From Paludibacteraceae bacterium (lineage in GTDB: Bacteria; Bacteroidota; Bacteroidia; Bacteroidales; Paludibacteraceae): DNA of 64,000 bases. The DNA is taken from assembly GCA_017450435.1 (NCBI GenBank), contig JAFSTO010000056.1, positions 218,564 through 282,563 on the forward strand, in the 5' to 3' direction. The notes under the pieces are model-generated. The model made no database searches. It was not told the DNA's origin and was given only the letters and a program-made list of their open reading frames with translations. Both the position numbers and the translations under genes were made by a program. This document shows, piece by piece, positions 43,361 to 52,387 of this stretch (position 1 is the stretch's first letter; every line of letters begins with the position of its first letter).

Positions 43361-44133
43361 AATGCTGAGCGCAAGATGCCTCGCGTGGAGTTGCGGACGA
43401 AGTCAAGTATCAGGTCGCGTTCCGGTGATTGCGGTAACTCCTGCTGCGCGTGTTCCACTGCCTGTGATACGTTATATACAGGGCTATATACGGCGCGATA
43501 AGTCTCTTGAATGGCGTTTATCTGTTCTCGCGTAAACCCTCGTCGGTTGAGCCCGACGGAGTTGATGCCGCAGTACTGTATAGGTTCGCGTGCTGCAATA
43601 GCAAAGGGCGGTATGTCTTTGTTTACTCTCGAGCCGCCTTGTATCATGACGTGTGCGCCGATGTGCGTGAACTGGTGGACGAGCGTGCCTCCGCCTATGA
43701 TAGCGTAGTCCTCCACCACCACTTCTCCTGCCAGCTGTGTGGCGTTGGACATGATGATATGGTCATGCAACAGACAGTCGTGAGCCACGTGCGAGTAAGC
43801 CATTATCAGACAGTCGTTGCCAACGACAGTCTTTCCTTTGGAGGCAGTGCCTCGATGTACGGTGGCGCACTCGCGTATAGTGGTGCGGTCGCCGATGATA
43901 GCAAGGGTGTCTTCGCCTTTGAACTTTAGGTCTTGCGGAACAGCTCCGACGACGGCAGAAGGGAAGATGCGGCAGTCGGCGCCGATACGGGTGCCGCTCA
44001 TGACTGATGCATGTGCCATCACTACGGTGCCGGCACCTATCTCTACGTTCTCTTCTATGTATGCAAACGGACCGACTTCCACCGACGGGTGCAGCTTGGC
44101 AGAGGGGTGAATATACGCTAACGGACTAATCAT
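43357..44133 (-). CDS. lpxA: Acyl-ACP--UDP-N-acetylglucosamine O-acyltransferase
   Basis: First step of lipid A synthesis: transfers a 3-hydroxyacyl chain to UDP-GlcNAc (cytoplasm). The product of 258 residues is a left-handed parallel beta-helix of hexapeptide repeats (VGPFAYIEENVEIGAGTVV), with catalytic His in MAYSHVAHDC and the family C-terminal helical part (RRGFTREQINAIQETYRAVY). It lies 15 bp after lpxC and overlaps ostA by 4 bp. Confidence 0.95.
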   Translation of the reverse strand: MISPLAYIHPSAKLHPSVEVGPFAYIEENVEIGAGTVVMAHASVMSGTRIGADCRIFPSAVVGAVPQDLKFKGEDTLAIIGDRTTIRECATVHRGTASKGKTVVGNDCLIMAYSHVAHDCLLHDHIIMSNATQLAGEVVVEDYAIIGGGTLVHQFTHIGAHVMIQGGSRVNKDIPPFAIAAREPIQYCGINSVGLNRRGFTREQINAIQETYRAVYSPVYNVSQAVEHAQQELPQSPERDLILDFVRNSTRGILRSAL

Positions 44134-44147
44134 ATTTTTAAGCTTTA

Positions 44148-45041
44148 TTATAGTTGTTGTAACAGTGTTTTTGCGAACTCAGTGTTGGCGCCGTGTCCCG
44201 GTCTGGTGGCGTGTATCTTGCCGACGATGCGTACTCCGGTTAGTGATAGGTCGCCGAGCAGGTCAAGCAGTTTGTGTCTGGCGGGTTCGTTGTGATACTT
44301 GAGCGGACTGAGAAAACCCAGTTGCGAAGCGTTGAGTCTCGCCACGCCAAGCATGTCGGTCATGTTGTCCATTTGCTCCTGCGTGAGCGGCTGCTCATAT
44401 ATGACAAGAGCGTTCTTCAAGTCGCCGCCTTTGATAAGACCGTGTTCAAGCAAAGGCAGAATCTCTCTCACAAAGCAGAACGTGCGTGCTGCGGCTATAT
44501 CCGATGCGTAATCAGACAGATGAAGTAAGGTTGCTGTCTGGTCGTGGAGGATATTTCCGGGGAAATGTATATCCACCTCCACCTGCTGCTGCTCTGCCGG
44601 TTCAATGCTGAAGGTAGAGCCGTTCTGCGCCGTGTAGGTTATTTTGTTTTTGACGTGCCACACGTCAGCCTCTGCATCTTGCCTTGTTGTTCCCGCTTTT
44701 GTTATTGCTTCCACGAATGGCAGTGCGCTGCCGTCCAGTATCGGCATCTCAGGTGCGTCTAATTCTATCAGGCAGTTGGTCACGCCCATTGCGTATAGTG
44801 CAGAGAGTGCGTGCTCCACGGTGCTCACTCGCCACTCACCATCGGCAAGAACCGTGCCGCGCTCTGTGGCGGCTACGTATCGGGCATGAGCCTGACGGCA
44901 TGGACGACCGGGCAGGTCGGTGCGGCACAGGCATATACCGCTGTCGGCTGCCGCGGGCAGAAAACGAGCGTTGATATGTAATCCTGTATGAAGGCCTTTT
45001 CCTGAAAAACTAAATGGTTGGCTTATGGTATATTGTTTCAT
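44148..45041 (-). CDS. lpxC: UDP-3-O-acyl-N-acetylglucosamine deacetylase (unfused)
   Basis: Committed step of lipid A synthesis; a zinc deacetylase. The product of 297 residues has the N-terminal FSGKGLHTGLHINARF, zinc-binding STVEHALSALYAMGV, and HKLLDLLGDLSLTGVRIVG with the late catalytic-His block HATRPGHGANTEF. In many Bacteroidota lpxC is fused to fabZ (about 460 residues). Here it stops after the deacetylase domain, and lpxA follows at 15 bp, so the dehydratase must be elsewhere. The start is 8 bp after lpxD, in the same operon. Confidence 0.95.
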   Translation of the reverse strand: MKQYTISQPFSFSGKGLHTGLHINARFLPAAADSGICLCRTDLPGRPCRQAHARYVAATERGTVLADGEWRVSTVEHALSALYAMGVTNCLIELDAPEMPILDGSALPFVEAITKAGTTRQDAEADVWHVKNKITYTAQNGSTFSIEPAEQQQVEVDIHFPGNILHDQTATLLHLSDYASDIAAARTFCFVREILPLLEHGLIKGGDLKNALVIYEQPLTQEQMDNMTDMLGVARLNASQLGFLSPLKYHNEPARHKLLDLLGDLSLTGVRIVGKIHATRPGHGANTEFAKTLLQQL

Positions 45042-45048
45042 TGCTATA

Positions 45049-46068
45049 TTATTTATCGTTTCTCTTATACACTATTCTCATTATCTCCGGCAGGTTTTTG
45101 AATCCCACCACTGCCCGTCTCCAGGTGCTGGCGTCAATGGCTGGCGATCCCATGTACGTACCGCTACGCCGCACCGTTCCTGCCACTCCTGACTGTGCTC
45201 CGAACACACACCGGTCCGGCACGCTTATGTGTCCGGCTACGCCCACTTGTCCGGCGAAGACGTTTGCGCTGCCTATCTCCGTTGAGCCGGCTATTCCGAC
45301 CTGTGCGCACATCACGTTCGAGCGTCCTGTCCGTACGTTGTGACCTATCTGCACCAGATTGTCTAATTTGCTGTTTACCCCTATCACCGTTGAACCCATT
45401 ACGGCGCGGTCGATACATGTGTTAGCACCTATTTCCACGTCGTCTTCAACAATGACATTGCCTATCTGCGGCACTTTCTGCAGCACCCCGTTGCTATCCG
45501 GCTCAAAGCCGAAGCCGTCGGCTCCTATCACAGCTCCGCTGTGCAACACGCAGCGGGCACCTATGCGGCAGTTATAATACACGCGCACCCCGGCATATAG
45601 GGTAGTGTCTTCACCGATTGTCGCGTTCTCGCCGACATAGCACTGCGGGTATATCTGAGCGCCACGCCCTATCTGTGCCCCTTTGCCTATATATGTGAAG
45701 GCTCCTATGTAAGCATCGTCAGGAATGCTGACTCCTTCGGCTATGAAACAGGGCTGTTCCACTCCGCTATGATGCGGACGTATGGCGGCTTCCACCGCCT
45801 GAAGCAACAGAGCCATAGCTGAGCGTGCATTCTCAACAACGACAAGCGTGGCATTGCTGCTAAGTTCGCCGTTGTATAACGCTTTGCTGATAAGCACAAC
45901 GGAAGCCTGAGTGCTGCTCAGGTACGGGAGAAAACGTTCGTCGTAAAGAAAACAAAGTGTGCCGGCTTCGGCACTTTCTATTTTTGCCACGTCGGATACT
46001 GCAATATCCGGATTACCTTGTATTTCGCCGCCAACGGCTTGGGCAATTTGTCTGGCTGTAAAAGTCAT
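45049..46068 (-). CDS. lpxD: UDP-3-O-acylglucosamine N-acyltransferase
   Basis: Third lipid A step: adds the second hydroxyacyl chain. The product of 339 residues has an N-terminal uridine-binding domain ([17 protein letters not shown]) and a hexapeptide-repeat beta-helix ([20 protein letters not shown]). Family blocks are [12 protein letters not shown], catalytic-His [12 protein letters not shown] and [13 protein letters not shown]. It ends with a helical extension ([16 protein letters not shown]). It follows the HD hydrolase gene by 10 bp. Confidence 0.95.
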   Translation of the reverse strand: MTFTARQIAQAVGGEIQGNPDIAVSDVAKIESAEAGTLCFLYDERFLPYLSSTQASVVLISKALYNGELSSNATLVVVENARSAMALLLQAVEAAIRPHHSGVEQPCFIAEGVSIPDDAYIGAFTYIGKGAQIGRGAQIYPQCYVGENATIGEDTTLYAGVRVYYNCRIGARCVLHSGAVIGADGFGFEPDSNGVLQKVPQIGNVIVEDDVEIGANTCIDRAVMGSTVIGVNSKLDNLVQIGHNVRTGRSNVMCAQVGIAGSTEIGSANVFAGQVGVAGHISVPDRCVFGAQSGVAGTVRRSGTYMGSPAIDASTWRRAVVGFKNLPEIMRIVYKRNDK

Positions 46069-46078
46069 TTGGTTAAAG

Positions 46079-47338
46079 TTATAGCGGATAATAATAGAGA
46101 TAGTGATGTTGCACTGTTTTGGTCAGTGAGCGTAGGCTCCATAGGTCGGAGGCGTCGGCAATGTTACGGACAGTGCCGTCGGGATAGAAGATGTCTATCG
46201 AGTCGTCTTTAGCGGAGTAGGTGTGACTGCGAATAGTGTGAACTGAGAAGAAGCAGCGAGCCTCGTCTTCTGTCACGCCCAATGTTTCTACATATTGCTG
46301 TATCACGCGGTTGAGTTCGTCAGTGGTTGGTGGAGTGCCATATTCTCGTCCTTTGAAGAGTCGGCGGTTGGTATATGCGTCAGATAAGGTGCTGAGTACC
46401 TTGTCGCTGTGTTGCGCCCATACTTTCAGAGCACTATGTATGTCAGAGTCGTCTAATAGAGCATATTGTTCAAGCGCCTCGCTGTGTGCGGTGAAATCTT
46501 GTCGTTCGATGTTGTTGTAAAGGAAGAATCGCAGAGCCGGACTGCCGAATAGTTCTTCGCCTTGTTTGGCGAGTTTGCCGGCTCGTTCCAAGATATGAAT
46601 GAGGAGCTGCTCGGCAGCCACAGAGGTCTTGTGCAGGTACACCTGCCAATACATCAGGCGGCGGGCAACAAGAAACTTCTCGGCACTATAGACACCCTTA
46701 TGGTCAATGACGAGACTGTCTTTGTGTACATTAAGCATCTTCAGCAGTCGCTCTGTCGGCACTGTTCCTTCAGCCACTCCGCAGAAGAACGAGTCGCGGC
46801 ACAGATAGTCCATGCGGTCCATATCAAGCTGTGAGGAGATGAGTTGGTGAAGGAAACGGCGGGGGTAGCTGTCGGTAAAGATAGCGATAGCTTCGTCCAA
46901 GGGTCGCTCTATCTCGCCTTGCAGATTGACCTGCGCGGCTTCGGTGAGGTCTTCGTTGATGCGTTGCATCATCAGCAGTGACACATCTTCGTGGCTCACG
47001 CCGTGTACGAGGGTGTTTTCCAAAACATGCGAGAACGGCCCGTGCCCCACATCGTGCAGCAGAATAGCAGCCATCGCTGCCTGACGTTCGCGTTCGGAGA
47101 TAGAAATGCCCTTTTCACGCAGGTTGCGTACTGCTTCATTCATCAGGTGCATCGCTCCAAGAGAGTGGAGCAGACGAGTATGAACAGCTCCCGGATAAAC
47201 GAAATTGCTTACACCGAGCTGCTTGATGCGCCCCAGACGTTGTACGTAAGGGTGCTGCAATATATTAAACAACAGCGCGTCCGGAATCTTGATGAAACCG
47301 AACACGGGGTCGTTGATTATTTTCTGATATTTAGCCAA
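46079..47338 (-). CDS. HD-domain phosphohydrolase (dGTPase-like superfamily)
   Basis: The product of 419 residues has the HD metal-site pattern: His in [17 protein letters not shown] in [12 protein letters not shown], and a late Asp in [14 protein letters not shown]. The N-terminal [20 protein letters not shown] is typical of Bacteroidota members of this family, often encoded next to lpxD. The substrate is unknown; nucleotide phosphates are possible from the superfamily. It heads the lpxD-lpxC-lpxA-ostA operon, so its activity may be linked to envelope synthesis (context only). Confidence 0.88.
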   Translation of the reverse strand: MAKYQKIINDPVFGFIKIPDALLFNILQHPYVQRLGRIKQLGVSNFVYPGAVHTRLLHSLGAMHLMNEAVRNLREKGISISERERQAAMAAILLHDVGHGPFSHVLENTLVHGVSHEDVSLLMMQRINEDLTEAAQVNLQGEIERPLDEAIAIFTDSYPRRFLHQLISSQLDMDRMDYLCRDSFFCGVAEGTVPTERLLKMLNVHKDSLVIDHKGVYSAEKFLVARRLMYWQVYLHKTSVAAEQLLIHILERAGKLAKQGEELFGSPALRFFLYNNIERQDFTAHSEALEQYALLDDSDIHSALKVWAQHSDKVLSTLSDAYTNRRLFKGREYGTPPTTDELNRVIQQYVETLGVTEDEARCFFSVHTIRSHTYSAKDDSIDIFYPDGTVRNIADASDLWSLRSLTKTVQHHYLYYYPL

Positions 47339-47361
47339 ATCTGTGTTGTTCTCTATTGTTT

Positions 47362-48948
47362 TTATCGTCCTCCGGTGTTTCGCGTAGGTGTTGATGAATC
47401 CGTTGCTGCTGAGTTGCCTGAAGAGCGTGATGAGGATGAAGATGATGAGCGTGAGGGAGAGGCTGTAGCTCCGCTGCGGGAGGATGATGAAGCGTCAGAC
47501 GAAGAGCGTGAAGTGCGCTGAGTGGTTGATGTTGTCTTTCTTACGGCTCCATTGCTGTTCACGCGTGTAGTGGTACTGGTTGTTCGTGAAACACCGGATG
47601 TGGCTGTTGTCTGAGTAGCGGTGCTGCGTGAGGCAGAGGTGCGTGTCGCCGGTTGGGTAGTGCTGCTTGTGGCAGGTGAAGCCGTTGAGCCACCGCGTGT
47701 CGCTGTACTCGTTGCCGGTGTGGCACCACGTGTCGCTGTGGCAGAGGTGGTACTTGTGGCGCGGGAAGCGGTGTTGCCGGTTGTCTCTTGTTTTTGAGCG
47801 GTTGTAGTTGCTGTTCTTGACGCTGAAGAAGACGTTGCCGTTGATGTTGTGGCAGTGCTACGGGAAGATGTTGCGCTTACGTTAGTTGATGATGCTCCTC
47901 CGGAGGAAGATGTGGCTGTGGCTGTTGTCGCAGCTCCGCGGGAAGAGGTGCTACTTGTTGTGGTTGAGGTGGTACGTGTTGACGAGGCGCTGCGCGATGA
48001 GGTGGTTGTTGTTGAGGCATCGGCTGCGCGACGCACGTCAGCGGCGTTACTTACCGTGCGCGATTGGCTGCTGCCGGACGGGGTGTAGGTGATGCCGGAA
48101 GTGCGGGATGCAAACGAACCTTCAGGGTGCTGAGACTGATAGTCGCTGCGTGATACAGGGCGACGCACGTCAGTGTAAGACGTATAGTGAACACTGCTCG
48201 GGTAGGTCACCTCGCGGCAGTAATGACTCTCGTGGATATACGTGTGAACGTATGCCTGATAATGGCTCAGGTATTGGGGGGCAGGCTGGGCATAATAGGA
48301 TGGGAAATGACCCCAATAATAAGGCGACTGCCATGCCGCATATCCTACCTTGACGATAGGTGCATAGAGGGCGGGAGTCTTGACAAATACCGGTTGAACG
48401 ATATAGTTGGCACCGTAGATATACGGCTCGCCGATAATCTGGCAATAAGGAGTGGAGTAACCCATCTCAAGATTGATGGTGGCTACGTTTTGGAAGAAAT
48501 TATGCGCCAAAACAGCCTGTATTACATACACGTGGTTATATCCGTTTATCACTTCCATCACTCTCAGATAGTCCACAAACCCGTCGTGATTAAGGTCAAG
48601 ATTGGATATCATATATCTTGATGAGTTGAGCATCATTTCGAACTCTGCGACTGTTCTCGATTGTGCGAAGGCAGCGGCGACAGCATGCAGGTCAAGGTAA
48701 AGACAGAGGTCGGAAGTGGCGGCATTAACTTGCACTACAGTGGTTGTGGCGGGTCCCACAGCCGGGCGCACAGTGGTCACAGTGGTGCGAGGAGTAGCAT
48801 AAACGGGCTGAGCCGGCTGTTGGACCACTACCTTAGTGGCAGGGGCAGGGGCAGGTTCGGGCACTGTGGCTACGGTGAGCAAGGTGGTCAGACAACTGCT
48901 CAGGCATACGCTTGCCAGGCATAACGATAAGAGATGTAAGTAACGCAT
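47362..48948 (-). CDS. Ser/Thr-rich surface lipoprotein
   Basis: The product of 528 residues has a type II signal ending CLSSC, a Pro/Val/Thr linker and a folded part (about 75-270) with an EF-hand-like loop LDLNHDGFVDYL and Tyr/Pro-rich YWGHFPSYYAQPAPQYLSHY. A low-complexity tail of about 240 residues follows, over 60 percent Ser, Thr, Ala and Arg. ATG at 48948 starts the signal peptide; the frame extends upstream through an ACAAAGTAC word array that lies between promoter and start. The tail looks like an extended, perhaps O-glycosylated stalk. No family recognised beyond Bacteroidales relatives of the folded part. Confidence 0.75.
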   Translation of the reverse strand: MRYLHLLSLCLASVCLSSCLTTLLTVATVPEPAPAPATKVVVQQPAQPVYATPRTTVTTVRPAVGPATTTVVQVNAATSDLCLYLDLHAVAAAFAQSRTVAEFEMMLNSSRYMISNLDLNHDGFVDYLRVMEVINGYNHVYVIQAVLAHNFFQNVATINLEMGYSTPYCQIIGEPYIYGANYIVQPVFVKTPALYAPIVKVGYAAWQSPYYWGHFPSYYAQPAPQYLSHYQAYVHTYIHESHYCREVTYPSSVHYTSYTDVRRPVSRSDYQSQHPEGSFASRTSGITYTPSGSSQSRTVSNAADVRRAADASTTTTSSRSASSTRTTSTTTSSTSSRGAATTATATSSSGGASSTNVSATSSRSTATTSTATSSSASRTATTTAQKQETTGNTASRATSTTSATATRGATPATSTATRGGSTASPATSSTTQPATRTSASRSTATQTTATSGVSRTTSTTTRVNSNGAVRKTTSTTQRTSRSSSDASSSSRSGATASPSRSSSSSSSRSSGNSAATDSSTPTRNTGGR

Positions 48949-48961
48949 AATGGTAGAGAAA

Positions 48962-48996
48962 TATGACAAAGTGACAAAGTACAAAGTACAAAGTGA
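48962..48996. repeat. ACAAAGTGACAAAGTAC word array in a 5' leader
   Basis: Four ACAAAGT(G)AC words lie between the promoter and start codon of the Ser/Thr-rich lipoprotein gene. A related TTTGTAC word series occurs at the start of the CE7 esterase gene (11390-11425). Confidence 0.65.
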
Positions 48997-49034
48997 CTTA
49001 TGTTTTGTTAGTTACAATTTAGCAAAAACTTTCG

Positions 49035-49066
49035 CAAAGTTAACATTTTTTTATCAAATAACCAAA
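49035..49066 (-). promoter_or_regulatory. Promoter of the Ser/Thr-rich lipoprotein gene
   Basis: On the minus strand TTTG (49066-49063), 20 nt, TAACTTTG (49042-49035); leader of about 80 nt carrying the word array. Confidence 0.75.
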
Positions 49067-49090
49067 TCATTACTAAAAAAACACGCTATA

Positions 49091-49122
49091 TTTGGCAATG
49101 TGAGTTTTTTTTACTACTTTTG
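49091..49122 (+). promoter_or_regulatory. Promoter of the FecE-like ATPase gene
   Basis: TTTG (49091-49094), 20 nt, TACTTTTG (49115-49122). It lies over an upstream in-frame ATG at 49120, which therefore cannot be the start. Confidence 0.75.
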
Positions 49123-49185
49123 CAGCCGTTGCTGTTTCAGCATCTGTTTCTTCCATCATACATAATCTTGCTCTTGATTTGGAAA

Positions 49186-49965
49186 ATGCACTCTCTTTCC
49201 CTAATAGATCTTGGAATAGGCTATGGCAAGCGTTATATTCAGCAGAGTCTCAATATCGTTGCCGTTGCGGGAAATATGATATGTCTGCTCGGGACTAATG
49301 GTTGCGGCAAGTCAACTCTTTTGCGCACCTTAGCCGGTTTGCAGCCTGCCCTGCACGGGTGTGTGAAGGCGGATGATAACGTGAATCTTACCTCGATGAG
49401 CGAGACGGAGCGTAGCAAATGGATATCTGTTGTTCTTACCGACCGTCTCTCAGCCGACCGCACTGTTGTGCGTGATATAGTTGCGATGGGGCGCTACCCC
49501 TATACGTCAATGCTCGGCAGGATTAGTCAGGCGGATGCGCTCGTTATTGACAATGCTCTCCGTCAGACAGAGATGTACGACAAGCAGGAGCGTTATTTCA
49601 ACCGGTTGAGCGATGGTGAGAAGCAGCGCACGCTTATTGCAAAGGCGTTAGCGCAACAGACGCCGGTTGTTCTGCTTGACGAACCGACAGCACATCTTGA
49701 TTTGCCTAACCGTATCAAGACTCTGCTGATGCTCAGGCGCTTGGCGCATGAGGCCAAACGGGTGGTGATAATATCTACCCATGAACTGAATCTGGCGTTG
49801 CAGACAGCTGACAACATCTGGCTGATGACGCCTGACAACGGGATTGCGGTAGGAACGCCTGAGCAGATGGTGCAAGCCGGCACGTTTCAAAAAGCATTCG
49901 AGGATGAGCATTTCAATTTTGTGAATGTCGCAGGTTCATTGCGGCTGCACATAAAGGACATTTAA
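49186..49965 (+). CDS. ABC transporter ATP-binding protein, FecE/BtuD type (orphan)
   Basis: The product of 259 residues has Walker A LLGTNGCGKSTLLRTLAG, signature RLSDGEKQR, Walker B VVLLDEPTAHLD and a switch His in STHELN. VVLTDRLSADRTVVRDIVAMGRYPY is characteristic of the iron-siderophore/cobalamin uptake subfamily. No permease or binding-protein gene is adjacent. The downstream MATE gene is only 4 bp away, so the two are cotranscribed. Metal-chelate or vitamin uptake is likely from family; the partner must be elsewhere. Confidence 0.88.
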   Translation: MHSLSLIDLGIGYGKRYIQQSLNIVAVAGNMICLLGTNGCGKSTLLRTLAGLQPALHGCVKADDNVNLTSMSETERSKWISVVLTDRLSADRTVVRDIVAMGRYPYTSMLGRISQADALVIDNALRQTEMYDKQERYFNRLSDGEKQRTLIAKALAQQTPVVLLDEPTAHLDLPNRIKTLLMLRRLAHEAKRVVIISTHELNLALQTADNIWLMTPDNGIAVGTPEQMVQAGTFQKAFEDEHFNFVNVAGSLRLHIKDI

Positions 49966-49969
49966 TCAG

Positions 49970-51331
49970 GTGTTTCAAAATATTCAGGCATATATTCCTT
50001 ATTACAAGCGTAATCTGCGTTTGGCATTTCCTGTCATGCTGACTCAGCTGGGCGGCGCCTTAGTCGGACTGATTGATAGCGTCATGGTAGGGCATTATAG
50101 TACGGCCGACCTTGCTGCTGTCAGTTTCGGGAATGGCATATTCTTTACCTTCATGGTGTTTGGTCTCGGGGCAGTGATGGCGGTCACACCGCTCGTCGGG
50201 CAGAGTTTTGTCAAAAAGGAGAAGCATCGTGTGGTGTGTTTGTTGCAGAACGGCTGGTGGTTCACGCTGGTGATGACGCTCATCACTTGTGCCCTTCTGC
50301 TTGTCTGTGTGCCGCTTATCCCCCGGATGGGACAGGATGAGGAGGTCGCAATGATAGCGCAACCTTACCTTCTTTATCGAATTGGAGGGCTGCTGCCGTT
50401 TATGTTCTTCTGCCTGCATAAGCAGTTTCTTGAAGGGTTGGGTAGCACTCTGCCGGCAATGTTCATCACTCTGGGAGCCAATGGAGTTAATGTACTGCTC
50501 AACTGGCTGTTTATTTATGGCAAATGCGGACTTGAACCTATGGGCGCCAAGGGAGCCGGACTTGCCAGTATGTTGGCGAGCGTGATGTATTTTGTCGGAA
50601 TCATAGCTGTAATGCTTAGCAAGCGGGAGTGGCGTGAATACTTACTTATGTTCAGCCGTAAAAACAATAGCCGTGCTGTCATTCGTGAGCTTTTCCGTAT
50701 AGGAGCACCTATCGGCGTTCAGACGACGATGGAGACGGTGCTGTTTACTCTCTCATTCATTATGGTGGGGTGGATTAGCAAGGAGGCTTTGGCAGCACAC
50801 CAAGTGGCAAATCATATAGCTGACCTCACTTTTATGCTTGCAACAGGGATAGGCGCTGCCACGACAATCAGGGTCTCACATCAGTTTGGCTTGCGCGACT
50901 GGAATGCTATGAAAATGGCTTCGAATGCCAGCATTCATCTGGTGCTGCTTATGAACATGACAGGAGCTGCGTTGATGATTAGTCTGCGCAGTTATATACC
51001 TTATTTGTTCACCGAGGACACTGAAGTGATAGAAATAGCGTCTTCATTGCTGATTTTTGCGGGTTTGTTTCAGTTCTCTGACGGACTGCAGTGTGTCGGC
51101 GCCGGCATGTTGAGAGGTGTGACAGATGTTAAGGCTCCTATGTGGTTCACGGTGATTGCCTATGTGCTGATAGCCCTGCCGTTAGGATATATACTTATGT
51201 TTTATACTGACCTCGGAGTGAAGGGAATGTGGGTTAGCTTTATTGTTGCACTTGCTATTGTCGCAGTCGCTTTTCATGTGAGATTCAGGCTGATACTGAG
51301 AAATTACCGTATGTCTTCCCAACCTTCTTAA
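49970..51331 (+). CDS. MATE-family multidrug efflux protein
   Basis: The product of 453 residues has about 12 membrane helices. Family blocks are FPVMLTQLGGALVGLIDSVM near the N-terminus, TPLVGQSFV, GLGSTLPAMFITLGANGVNV and the second-half repeat GAPIGVQTTMETVLFTLSFI. It exports cationic drugs or metabolites by Na+ or H+ antiport. The start is GTG at 49970, 4 bp after the ATPase stop; the next ATG would remove the first helix. Confidence 0.9.
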   Translation: MFQNIQAYIPYYKRNLRLAFPVMLTQLGGALVGLIDSVMVGHYSTADLAAVSFGNGIFFTFMVFGLGAVMAVTPLVGQSFVKKEKHRVVCLLQNGWWFTLVMTLITCALLLVCVPLIPRMGQDEEVAMIAQPYLLYRIGGLLPFMFFCLHKQFLEGLGSTLPAMFITLGANGVNVLLNWLFIYGKCGLEPMGAKGAGLASMLASVMYFVGIIAVMLSKREWREYLLMFSRKNNSRAVIRELFRIGAPIGVQTTMETVLFTLSFIMVGWISKEALAAHQVANHIADLTFMLATGIGAATTIRVSHQFGLRDWNAMKMASNASIHLVLLMNMTGAALMISLRSYIPYLFTEDTEVIEIASSLLIFAGLFQFSDGLQCVGAGMLRGVTDVKAPMWFTVIAYVLIALPLGYILMFYTDLGVKGMWVSFIVALAIVAVAFHVRFRLILRNYRMSSQPS

Positions 51332-51388
51332 TCACTATCTGTTATCAAAACGTTTCGTTACATACGTTATCTGACTTGGCGCAGGATT

Positions 51389-52381
51389 ATGAATTTTCTG
51401 CGTTGCCGGCTGTCATACCTTCTGAGGGGTAGTTATCGTCATTTTCCTACATTTGTTGCGTTAGAACCTGCTGATTGGTGCATGCTCCGTTGTCCGCAAT
51501 GTCCTGTCGGGCAGGCTGTCGGGGAAGAGAAGGCAGGAGGTGCAGGTTCGGCTGCAGCGAGTAAAGAAAGGAAAAGAGAGCGGACAACTATGCCGCGAGA
51601 GTTGTACACACGTTTGATTGACGAGATTGCACCATTTTCTCACACTGTTATTTTTCATTTTCAGGGCGAACCGCTATTGTCTCCCATGCTTGCTGATATG
51701 GTGGCTTATGCTCATAGTAAACGCTTGTTCACAATGTTTTCTACCAATGCGCAGATTCTGACAGCAGAAAGAGCGCGAGAGCTGGCAGAGGCAGGTCTTG
51801 ACGAGATTATCATCTCTCTTGACGGACTGACGCAGGAAAGTTATGAGCGCTACAGACGCGGCGGGTCGTTAGACAAGGCTCTTAGTGGTGTGAAGGCATT
51901 GGCGGATTTGCCGCAACGCAGCAGACCGGAGATTGTGGTGCAGTGTCTTAGGCTGAAGAGTAATGAGCATGAGTGGCAACTCTTCAAGCAGCAATACCGC
52001 TCGCTCGGGGCTGACAGGCTGGAATTGAAGACGGCGCAGTTCTATGACTACGAGAATGGTAACGAGGAGATGCCTTCGGACAACAGGTTTTGCAGATATA
52101 AGCAGGGCGGAGACGGACGATGGCATATAAAGAATCCGCTCCGTAACCGTTGTTACAGGCTTTGGAGCGGAGTGGTTGTCACCGCTAAAGGTGAAGTAAG
52201 GCCTTGTTGCTATGACAAAAGCGGGATATATAGTTTCGGCAGTGTGGCAGGCGACGGCTGTTCTGCTCAAAACAGTGTAACGTTGTCAGAAGTTTTGCAC
52301 AGCCGTGCAGCAGATGATTTCCGCCGGAGGGTATTCAAACAAAGGCGGACGATTGATATCTGCTGCAATTGCGTGGAGTAG
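51389..52381 (+). CDS. Radical SAM protein with SPASM-type C-terminus
   Basis: The product of 330 residues has the [4Fe-4S] motif Cys31-x3-Cys35-x2-Cys38 in DWCMLRCPQC, a barrel with FHFQGEPLLSPML (SAM-binding GE region) and EIIISLDGLTQESYERYR. A C-terminal SPASM-like cysteine set follows (RCYRLWSGV, EVRPCCYD, ICCNCVE). A Gly/Ala/Lys-rich insert of about 25 residues follows the first cluster. No precursor peptide gene was seen nearby, so the substrate is unknown. It lies convergent to the S41 protease gene with a 6 bp gap. Confidence 0.88.
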   Translation: MNFLRCRLSYLLRGSYRHFPTFVALEPADWCMLRCPQCPVGQAVGEEKAGGAGSAAASKERKRERTTMPRELYTRLIDEIAPFSHTVIFHFQGEPLLSPMLADMVAYAHSKRLFTMFSTNAQILTAERARELAEAGLDEIIISLDGLTQESYERYRRGGSLDKALSGVKALADLPQRSRPEIVVQCLRLKSNEHEWQLFKQQYRSLGADRLELKTAQFYDYENGNEEMPSDNRFCRYKQGGDGRWHIKNPLRNRCYRLWSGVVVTAKGEVRPCCYDKSGIYSFGSVAGDGCSAQNSVTLSEVLHSRAADDFRRRVFKQRRTIDICCNCVE

Positions 52382-52387
52382 TTGTTT

